Assembly: GCA_965153455.1 (NCBI GenBank)
Contig: OZ234501.1
Location: 3,782,001 to 3,846,000 of the forward strand
Length of the DNA: 64,000 nucleotides
Direction: 5' to 3'
From: Sphagnum compactum
Taxonomy: Eukaryota > Bryophyta > Sphagnopsida > Sphagnales
Both the position numbers and the translations under genes were made by a program. The notes under the pieces were generated by a model. The model did not search any database and was not told the origin of the DNA. It was given only the letters and a program-made list of their open reading frames with translations. Shown one piece after another: positions 54,687 to 64,000 of the stretch. Positions within the stretch are counted from its first letter, which is position 1. Each line of letters starts with the position of its first letter.

Positions 54687-56400
54687 ATTATGCTTGCCGT
54701 GAATTACCTTAAAGGAAGGAGGATCAAACATTACTAATTGATGATACACCTGGCAAGGCGTTTCAAAATTTGAAATGGAATGGTCTTTTTTTTAGTCATT
54801 CGGGGGATAGATGTTGTCAAGAAACAAGGTGCAATGGTTAGACCTCGCATCTCGTTTATGGCCATCCTTGGTTGAATGGTCAAATATTCTAAATCTCGTT
54901 TGAGTTCCTCTTCAAAAAAAATATTATTGATTCATCCAGTATATGGATAAGGATAATGGCGTTGTTTGTAATAACCAATCGCCTTTAGGTATGCAATTTA
55001 AATCATTTCATTATGCAAGTCATTTTTTTTGTTATAACTTTTCTAAAGTGGTACATGTTTTCATGTGCCCCTATTTTTTAATATTGATTTTTTTTTATAG
55101 TTGGTTTGGATCATTGTTTGTAGACTATGCGATGTTGTTTTCAATTTTAAAAGGGAAAAAATGATGTTGGCCACTTAGTTTTTTATTTTGAACTGGTGTC
55201 GATATTGTTGCATATTTAACCATGGACAATCACAAATCTTCTAATACTACAAGAATTTGACATTATCTTTCAATTTATTTTTGGAATTTAGACAGTTTAG
55301 GGGATTTAGGAATTTGTTTTTCTATTAATAGTGGGTTTTTTGTTTCAAAACTCTTCAAGAAATCAATACAAATGTTGTAACAACCTATTGGCAACTAGAT
55401 TTAACTTGTATCTAAAAATTTTAATAAAGTTTGTTTTACATGTTAAAAATTTTGGAACTTTTTGTCCCTCTTACATGTTATGTAATTTGGATTTTCTAAC
55501 TGTTGGAACTATTTTTTCTATTATTATAGGCATGGTTAATGTGATCTATGTAAATTGAATTTCATTAAATCATCCTCCAAATTTTATTGCTTTCTTTTAA
55601 AGAACCTGCCATGGTGTCTTCAAAGTTTAATTTGTGGACACTACATGTAAATTGTATTTTTTAAGGTCATTTATAATTGAAAGATTCAAAACAATTAACA
55701 TTATAAATTTTTTGTTTGGATTTTTGGATTTTTGTAAAGTCCAGTATGTTACTACATCAACAAATTTTTATTGTAATAACCAAGGTACAACATGCTTTCA
55801 TATTTTCTCCCCCTTTTTTTTTGGGTTACACACCACATTTCCCAAGAGAAGGATCCCATAGAAAACTCTACTCTCGAATACAATATGGAATGAATCACAT
55901 TCATTCTCTCATCCTTCTAATCCCCCTTCCTCTCAAGACTTGACAAGGCCCATATTACTCCCATGAAAATAGGTACTTATTCTAATCATTTTTAGAAATC
56001 TCCCTAGGTGATTGGTGTATTACAAGTAACCACTCATTTACATGAATTAATTAATCACCATTAGCTTCATCCTTGAGGTAAAAGATACTAGTATGTATCT
56101 ACCACTGAAAACTAACTAATCACAAGGATGCCTATGGCACTAGTGAACTTATAAATTTCTACCTTTACTAATTTGCATCTTTGCTAGCCCCTAGGCCATT
56201 TTTGTCTACCATTTCCATTTTTAAAAATCTAAGTGATAATATTATGTAAAAGAAATTAAACTTTTTAAATTGAAACCTCCTTCATTGCACTGAACATTTT
56301 TAGGTCATTAGTGGCATATTAATAACATTTAAACATGGCATGGCCATAACAAATAACAACATGTGGTTGAAATAACACGAGTGGAACACAAGACACAATG
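54687..56400. other. unassigned AT-rich DNA
   Basis: Short open frames only, low-complexity T-rich stretches and no domain I can recognise. Confidence 0.4.
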
Positions 56401-57480
56401 TTTGTTATAGTTGTTGTGAGGGTGTTCAAATTGGCACCCTTATCTTTCACTAAGCTATAACTTTGTCCAATAAATCATATTAAGCAAGCAAGTCTTTTAA
56501 TTGTAAAGCCATGGCAACCCCTATTGTTACATGAATTTAAAAAGTTCCCCATAGTGATAGGAAATGGCTCCCATTTTTTGTTGATGTAGTTGACAACTAA
56601 TGAAAAGGTATTAAATTCTCCACAAGACATCCACAATTCAAATGTTGTAATAACCATGGTGGCTTCATCAAAGGAAGGAAATATATGGTGTTCTACGGTC
56701 TTGCTTACCATGTTTGGGTTTACCTCACTAATGAATTGTTGTTTAATAAGAAAAACAACTCAACCAAGCTGATGAAGCACAAGTCAATTCAACCAAATGT
56801 TTTTAGAAAAACTCAATGCGTGGTAGCTTTTAGTAATGTATAACACCAAGTCTTCAAAAAATTGCTCTTGAACATGTTCATTTTTTTGGTAAAAGACTTC
56901 ATTGTTGAAAAAACAAGTTGCAAATGCCTTATTCCTCTTCTTAGCATCTTGTTGAACATCAATTCTGATGGCAATAACATATTGTGTGTTATGCGTATTC
57001 AAAATTGCAAAATGTTCTGAAGTAACATGTGACAACTCATGGCAATTGTGCCATGGTTTTGTTATACATTACCAACTTTTCTCGATGTTAAGTAGAATTG
57101 TGCTCCATGTTTTGCCACACATTAAAGCGAACAATGCATTTCATTCATTGACATAAAGAAGATCAACAAAAGTTAAATCATCATTGAATTTATAGAATGC
57201 CCATGTACTTGTAGGTTTGTTCCATCTGGGCCATAATTATTAATTGAACTCCAATTGCATGAGCCTTGTTGTGCCTTTGCTTCAACTTGTAAAATCTTAT
57301 TATCATATTCGTTAATGTTTTTGTCAACAAGTAATTCATTGTGACTTGTTTCAAATCTTGCAAGCCCGCCATCACCATTCCCAACCTCACTTTCACTAGT
57401 GCCAAGCCCATAATCAACTACACACAATGGAGATCCATCATGCCTCATTTCATTCATAAAAACATCTTGCATTTATGTAA
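56400..57480 (-). pseudogene. decayed hAT-like transposase
   Basis: On the minus strand, frame 56,475-56,711 reads FDEATMVITTFELWMSCGEF and then NTFSLVVNYINKKWEPFPIT. This resembles the TFDLWMS...TFALVINFL..W.P.HVT..LFE block of plant hAT-type transposases, which contains the first catalytic Asp region (here the expected D in TFDLW is E). Upstream frames (56,784-57,035 and 57,173-57,472) could be its N-terminal part but show no clear BED finger. Stops interrupt it. I am only moderately sure of the family. Confidence 0.4.
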
Positions 57481-57655
57481 TCATTTAAAAACAAAGAACT
57501 ACAACAAATTTCACCTTAAACCCAAAGAGTTGTAGCAACCTCCCCTTAAACCTAAAAAGCACATGCATGATGACAACCATGGGCTTTGAGTTCGAACCTA
57601 ATTCGAATATTTGGGTGATGAAGATGCAAGAAACAAATTACAATAATATTGACTA

Positions 57656-57790
57656 CCCCTAAACATTTAATTACACACACCAATGCCTTTGAAAAATTGA
57701 CTACCCTAAATGCATAATCACACATATCAATGCCTTTGAAAAATAATGTACCTTTAATGTTTAATCACACACATTAGTGCCTTCAAATCC
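57656..57790. repeat. three 47-bp tandem repeats
   Basis: Units of the type TAATCACACACA..AATGCCTTTGAAAAAT.GACTACC are repeated three times with several changes. Confidence 0.7.
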
Positions 57791-57824
57791 AATGGTAGAT
57801 GGTGTTGAGACAGTGGAAACAAAA

Positions 57825-58020
57825 AGGCAAAAGATAATGAAAATGTAAAAAGTCAAACATAAAAAGCAAAGGGTGATGAAAAAGTAGAAACAAAAAACGT
57901 AAAAGTAAAAGGTGATGAGAATGCAAAAACACAAATGCACAAGGCAATAATGGGTGATGAATATATAGAAACACAAACACAAAAGGTAGAGGGTGATGAG
58001 AATATAGTAACACAAGGTAC
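57825..58020 (+). repeat. 39-bp minisatellite with coding-like period
   Basis: Five units starting GGTGATGA..AT with a 3n period. Read in frame they give KGDENVETQTQKV-like repeats, with one stop after the first unit. Possibly the remnant of a hydrophilic repeat protein. Confidence 0.6.
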
Positions 58021-61000
58021 ATTGAACAAAGGATCAAAAGCTTATTTGAAGTGAGTGTTGATTGTTGGTTGGAGGCAACATCAAGAACCCAGTGCTCCTT
58101 TTCATTGCATTGTCCTTGCTTTTGCTTTCTCAAGCTGGTACATTCAACACACTCAATAATTCTAAAAATTTACAAGTATCCTTTTGAGATACATTTTAAA
58201 AACCTTAAAACACTTAAATTTTTAAAACCTTAAACCCCCATGCCCTACACAACTTTGTGATGTGAAATGGCCACCCCCACCAGTGCATCTCACAAGCTTT
58301 GTAAAATACAAGCCTGCCTAGTAAGGCGATCACTTGTGTATGGGAGAAAAGAAGCTCATCTCAATCAAGTATATGAAACATTTCTTTCAACAAAGCCCCA
58401 ACAATCAGGGCACCCCATACCCAAGTGCATGCCCTGGTTGATACCTTGCCAACACTAATTGGAACCGATGGTTTTGGCTCCAATTACTAAAACCGGAATT
58501 GGAACAGGGTCTGATTTTCAGAATCCAAATTGAAATGAAAGCGGGATTTTTAATAAAAAACTCCAAACCCAGAACTGGAACTAGATCATATTTATTTAAA
58601 GAACTGGACCCAAAATCAAGTTACTTGTTCAATTTTTGTGTGGAATCAAAACCAAAACTGGAACCAAGAAATTTGAAAAAAAAAAGGATTAGAATTGAGG
58701 GCTAATCCGAGGTTAATCAGCAATTACTCACCGGTTTCATCTGGATTAGTAAGAAACTGATAGGAACTGTTTTAGAATTGAAATCAAATTTTTTTGAAAA
58801 AACAAACCTGATTCCTGACTCTATTTATGTGAGGAATCTGAACTGGAACTGGAGCTGAAATCATCCTCATTTAAATTTTGGAATTAGAACAGCCTTTTTT
58901 TTTTTCGCTGGATACATATAGCCAACAAGCTATATTAAAAATTAAAAGTGCTAAAATTAAGGGCTCTTTGAGATCTTCAATAGCCAGAATTTGACCAATT
59001 TTTTAAAAAAAATCCAGATTTCTACACTGGTTCAAGATGTAGCCAAAAATATAGAAGAACGTTTTAAATTTTCTATTTAAAATTTTAGCTTTTAACAAAA
59101 TTTGGGTAAATCTTCATGTGGATCATCGCCACTGAGTACATCACAAAATTGACCCAAAAAAAAGAAACAGGCTGAACCAGAACCGGAACCGTTCTAATTA
59201 TATTTTAAAATCTGGAAGTGAAGGTTCTTCATAAGGAACTGTAAAGAAGTGCTGAATACTGGTATTAAGTATTAACCCTGCTAAAAGCAATGGCCGACAT
59301 CAAAGATGGATAGAAGGGCTGACATTGCCAGCAGGTGTTGAACAAACAAGCCTCGAAAGAAGACAATCTTTTTGGGTCTTTCCAGGACGGACGGGGGGGA
59401 CGTTTCTTTATTTTGTGAACAGGAACCGGATGCTTTGCCTGAATTAAATAAAAAACTGGGGACAGCAGGGACACCTGACAACGCGTTTTATTCAATGTTC
59501 ATGTTTGTTTGTCCTAATGAGTTTTGGGAGTACCTAATGAACCAGTAAAACTTTTCTAGTGTACCTGGATGTCGCCTTACCCGCAGTAAAAGTTATGCTT
59601 CAACCTGTTTAATGTGTTGTTGTATTTCTTTTTGTCCATTTGTTCTCACAAAAAATACAAAAATAATAAAAATACCTCAACAGTTGAGGATGCCACCTGA
59701 CGTGGAAGGTGCCTCCTCTACTCTTAAATGAATCAGAGCCATCTATTTCTGGATAAGAATGGGGCAGTTCTGGGAATTCAGGTCCAGCACGCTGCTCCAT
59801 CCTCGTATGGGGCCCTCATTTTAAGAATGGCCCCTTCTCAGTCCTTACCCTACACATTAGGCTATGTCTTGCACTGTCAACACCCAAGCTCACTAGTAAT
59901 ATTTGTTGTTCCTAATACTTATTTGCCATGTTCACACAAATATCCTGAACGTCCACTTCACCAAGTCAACATTGAATTTCATTAGGTGAAACATTCACTT
60001 CATCATGTTGACCTTGCATTTCATCACAACCTTGCAAAACTTTATTTATAAACAAGCAGTAGACTCCGAAAATGTACAAAGGAATAAGAGAACAGAAAAG
60101 GGAGAATTTAAGGACATCAAGTTAGCTCAAACTAGATGTCAAAATCTCTCCATGTCAACAACTAACTACCTATAATAGGTCGGTCATGATGATGGGGGTA
60201 TGTCGTGAAGGGATGGAAGTCGAAAAGGTCTATCACTATCACTTGACTTAAGATGGAGGATGATTGCATTATTTGCAATGTAATTGAAAAAAAATTATGA
60301 AGAAAAGTAAGTAAGTTAGAAAAAGGAGGGCCCTCTAGCCATTTCAAGCTCCAAATGCCATTGGCATAATTGTGTAGGCATCCAAATACCTCAATTTTTA
60401 AAGGGAGGAATTAATCAATGGGGTGTTGGTCACAATAGTTCTTTTCTTTGGTTTGAATCATATTGAAAGCAGCAAATCCTTGAATTGCGCAAGATTGGGG
60501 AAGTAAATTTGTTCACATGGGGTCAACAATGACAACATTAGCTAGGGAGTGAATTCCATTTTTAATGAACACAATGTTGATTCGTCAACAAAAGGAATTG
60601 AATGTGGTAGAGGGAAACGCATGTAGTTTTTGTCCCACGTGAAAGTTAGTGTTTTGCACAATGGCATCAAAAGTGTCACAAATTGCATCATGGGTTCCCA
60701 TGCATTTATTGCCATGAGCGCAAACGTAAAAGGTGAATATTCATAGGGTTGATGGGATATGTGCACACACATTGAGGGATACTTGCAATTGAAGGACGTG
60801 GTAGTCCAAAGCGATGTGAAGAAAACTAGGGAAAATAATCAAAAGGCTATGAATAATTGTCGAGTTGTAAACCATTAGTAAAAGTGAAATTTAATTCCTA
60901 CAGAGTTCTTCCACATTACTATAACACATATTTGCACTTCACATGCATACATTTCCTATTTTTGCCTTGATTTTCAACACACTTAACATTGTCATTCATT

Positions 61001-61680
61001 AAAACACCATATTCATGGTTATTTCATATAACCAGAATCTACACTTCAAAATACATAGTAAAAAACTCGAGAAACAAAATTACAATGCATTTCATCATAT
61101 TCTGATACTACATAAAATTCACACAACGATATGAACATAGAATTCACTGAAAGTCTACGTTTCTCTGTATTACTAAAAACGTGAATCCAAAATTATAACA
61201 AAATCCCATGTTTTGTTGAAATGAAATCAAAACAATAAATAAAATATGTGGTATATCAAAATAGAACTGGTGGTTTTTCTACTACAAACTACCTACAACA
61301 ATTTTTACTCTTCTCCAAATTGTGTGTTTAAGAATTCCTTTCCTCTTTCCCAGATCTTCCTTCTTCGGGCAGTCCCAAATCACATCATCATGATTTAAAA
61401 CCAATAAGAATTCAAAATTCAAACTAAAAATGTTCCATGAGCAGTCCCTGTCTTAAATGCCACGTTCATCCAAATCATGTAATTTTCCTACCCCCTTCAC
61501 ATTACCCCCTTTGTACTTTGGATTTCGTCCCCAAAATCCTTGGAAAATGATAGAAAATGAAATGAGAGTATTATGTATCCTTCTAAACATTTGTCTCATG
61601 TACGATAACCTTTGTAATTTCAACCTGTACAACAACCAATGGTTCTGTACCCAATTCTAACTTTGCAGTTCTAGCCTTTA
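58021..61680. other. unassigned DNA
   Basis: No gene recognised. Between 58,440 and 59,240 there are many degenerate copies of GGAACCGGAA/AACTGGAACT, similar in type to those at 36.5 kb. Frames at 60,162-60,347 and 60,542-60,772 have no known domain. Confidence 0.4.
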
Positions 61681-61699
61681 TCTCCGTCTCTATAATTTT

Positions 61700-62520
61700 G
61701 ACCTCCTCTTCCACTAACGCAGTCTATGGTTTATTTTCAGAGGTTTTATTTTATATACCTTTTCTTTTGTTGCTAGAATAGTCTCCACTTGTTCTTGTTC
61801 CTAAATTTTTTGTGGTTTTTTCTCTTCTTGACCCCTTTTTCTAAGGTCCTATGGTTTCTCTATCTATATTTCCTCCTCCTAAGCTACTCCACTTTTGAAG
61901 TCTTATGGTTCCTTAGTTTGCACTTCCTCTTCCTGAACTGTTCCATTGGGCCATGTTTCATTCTTCATTTTAACTCGATATTTCGATACTTGTTGGACTG
62001 CCACAAATAAAATTTGGAAAATTCTTTTGATAAGCTTCCAATTTGTACCTCAAAAAATTTCATCAACTGTACGCTAAGCCAGATTCTTCTTCAACTCCTT
62101 TATAAAATATTCCTATGCAACCTCCCACCATTCCTCAGATTTTGCCTCTGAATTTTTCATTTTATTCTTCGTCCTCATTAAGGTATGGTATTGCAACATC
62201 TGTTCATAATCCTTTAGTCTTTTCTGGACACCAGTTAGGTCCATATTTTCTTCTGTTCGTATGCCATCTCTAACTATGCTTGCAGGTGCTACAGATTCTT
62301 TTAATACTCCTTTTGTTCCTCCAGAAATTTCTTTTTCTTTGCCTCTACTATCTTTCTTTTGAGCTCTTCAGATTGCAACATAGATACATTCTTTAGATTT
62401 ACCAATTCCAAATCTGTCAAAACATTTTCCTTTTCCTTCTTTTCCTTAATTAATGTTTTCATTTGACTACCTAAAGCCTCCTTATGTTGTTGTAGTGTTG
62501 ACTGTTTCATCCATGTAGTC
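61700..62520 (-). pseudogene. coiled-coil-like frames downstream of gypsy gag
   Basis: Minus-strand Lys/Glu-rich frames, the best at 62,301-62,510 (for example KTLIKEKKEKENVLTDLELV), lie directly downstream of the gag relic and look like a broken coiled coil. Identity unknown. Confidence 0.4.
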
Positions 62521-63042
62521 GCAATTCTAAGGCATGGTTACAAACCCGTTCTAAACATAATAGTTAGAAAACTATCTATGGTTGGTACTTGTAAACCATG
62601 AACTAGCTTTTGAATCCGTTCATAATAAACCTCCACCTTCTCAATCTCCTCATGCTTCATATTCTTAAGCTCCATGTATATTTGTTCGTCATTTTGAATC
62701 TTCCAATGACGTTTGCAAATTGCTTGTGTAAGTTTCGAAAAAGTATAATCAGAAAATTTTGACATGTAATTATGACACCAATTTAATGTTGTATTCTTTA
62801 ACGTATAGCTAAACGCATTGATGATATACTCTTCAAAAGTCTCTGCATTTGTTTTTCTTTTAGAATTGAACATTTTGACATGGGCATTTGGATCAACATC
62901 TTTTTTTTAAAGTCATGATACTTAAAAGCTACCTTGTTTGGCCTAACATAGTGGCCATCTCTGTGACCAAGAATTTGTGTAATTATAGTAAATGGTTCTT
63001 GATATTCGCCTCTTGGACGTTGCATTTGCACTTTTGTACTCT
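62521..63042 (-). pseudogene. gypsy gag relic related to element G
   Basis: Minus-strand frame with LNWCHNYMSKFSDYTFSKLT, ICKRHWKIQNDEQIYMELKN, VEVYYERIQKLVHGLQV and FLTIMFRTGL, matching the element G gag at 7.5-7.9 kb almost block for block. A frameshift near 62,875 separates the N-terminal part. It is cut at 63,043 by a CACTA element. Confidence 0.7.
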
Positions 63043-64000
63043 CATTAGAAGAAAAACACCTATTTTCAACTAGTCTCTGCAACTAAAGTTTAGTTATAAG
63101 CAACATTTGCAACTAAAATGCCCTTAGTCGCCTTGGACAAGTCGCATGTGATATTAGTTGCAAACGATAAGGGGTATTGGATGAACAAAAAAGGCAACAA
63201 ATATAAATTCATCCTTTGACTCCATTATATACGTATTGTCACATGTGACTAAGATGCGATTATTTTGGTCATTATTAAAGGCAAATTATGTGTTGCCATG
63301 TGTCGTAATATTTAATTATTTAAAATTATTATTATTATTTCGAAATAATCTAGGTTATTTAATTCACATGCTTGGATTATTTATATTATGACACATGGCC
63401 CGATGTAAATATGCCACATGGCATTATAAATGAATTTAATAATCTTAGGTTGGTAAGTACCTAAGTAGGTACATAAGTAGGTGCCTACAAACTTAGGCCA
63501 AATACCTACCTATCTATTTAGGTAAAAAGGTAAGTAGGTAGATCTATTTTCCTGAACTAAATACCTATTCATACAGGTAGCTACTTACGTAAATAGGTAC
63601 ATAAGTCAACCTAGGTGGGTAGGTCAAACTATGCACCTATTTAACTACCTATCCACCTAGGTAGATAAGTAGATTGTGGAGGTAGGTAGTTTAAAATTGT
63701 GCATAATTTTATTTTTGTTATGGGTTAAGCCTTTTGGATGCCTCATCCATGTGTACACATTTTTTAATGTGCAGTGAGATGACCACACCCCTTGTTTATA
63801 TAGTGTTCAAACTAAAAATGGAGAACAAACAATATGGGATAAGTTTTGAAGTTGCAACTTCCTCATAAACTAAGTTGCAACTTCAAAACTCTCCTCATGC
63901 CTTTTTTCTTAATTTCTAAATTTTCTAAACAATTCAAATACATGGCTCATTAGATAATTAGATAATCATTAAATTAATAATGATTAAATCTAAGATACAT
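63043..64000 (+). mobile_element. CACTA element, 5' part, second copy of the 49.7-kb family
   Basis: Starts CATTAGAAGAAAAAC (CACTA with one change), carries the same AACTAGTCTCTGCAACTAAA subterminal order, the TAGGTA-rich tract and the GGGTTAAGCC...CTCATCC block as 49,719-50,690, and continues past the window end. It is inserted in the gag relic. Confidence 0.65.

Noticed and set aside
61255-61300. Possible CACTA end (GTTTTTCTACTACAAAC)
   Set aside because: It resembles a TIR but lacks the terminal TAGTG and subterminal GCGACTA motifs.
1-64000. CRISPR arrays, tRNA, rRNA or operon structure
   Set aside because: Tandem repeats here lack regular unique spacers, no cloverleaf or rRNA core was recognised, and all coding features are plant nuclear transposons or spliced exons. 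The tRNA-iMet-like strings are complementary primer sites.

Overview
This is nuclear DNA of a land plant, almost certainly a seed plant with a repeat-rich genome. Nearly all of it consists of transposable elements nested in one another. The evidence is Ty1/copia and Ty3/gypsy elements with plant initiator-tRNA-Met primer sites, En/Spm (CACTA) termini of plant type, and spliced exons of the plant-specific PH-RhoGAP family (REN1/PHGAP). No bacterial, organellar, rRNA, tRNA or CRISPR feature is visible. The species cannot be named from the sequence.

The left half (1-31.4 kb) is one nest. It starts with the end of a copia LTR (1-155) and a decayed minus-strand gypsy with its 5' LTR (about 1.03-4.4 kb). 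Next comes an old plus-strand gypsy (element G) whose two LTRs lie at 4.47-5.54 and 30.91-31.41 kb. Element G was hit by a solo copia LTR (4759-5241), a 103-bp CACTA-derived MITE (6362-6464) and, at 12,854-28,981, a 16.1-kb CACTA element with matching 13-bp terminal repeats and a TCA target duplication. The CACTA element shows no transposase. It carries seven correctly phased exons of a PH-RhoGAP gene (19,767-27,424): the PH domain and linker, but not the GAP domain. It therefore looks like a gene-capturing (Pack-type) CACTA. Two related copia elements later landed in it: copia A (minus, 12,994-18,666, TSD CTTGC) and copia B (plus, 21,233-26,593, TSD AAATT, intact 1371-codon ORF). Copia B sits inside intron 4 of the captured gene. 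Both use a primer site matching the anticodon arm of tRNA-iMet, not its 3' end.

The right half (31.4-64 kb) begins with about 7 kb of unrecognised AT-rich DNA holding microsatellites and a fold-back. It is followed by long-period tandem repeats (37.7-39.95 kb), a decayed PIF1-type helicase probably from a Helitron (40.55-41.56 kb), a solo LTR with TSD TAGGT (41,988-42,806), and copia C (43,283-49,410, TSD ACTTA, conventional iMet primer site). Copia C has a large ORF but a broken start and a substituted RNase H catalytic Glu. A non-autonomous CACTA at 49,719-52,989 contains a higher-order AT-rich repeat, and a second copy of its 5' end starts at 63,043 inside a minus-strand gypsy gag relic. 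Between them lie a diverged second copy of the solo LTR (53,784-54,686), a decayed hAT-like transposase (about 56.4-57.5 kb) and small minisatellites.

The most notable system is the CACTA-borne PH-RhoGAP module. Its splice sites and reading frame survive, so it predicts a PH-only protein of about 215 residues. Expression and function cannot be judged from sequence alone.
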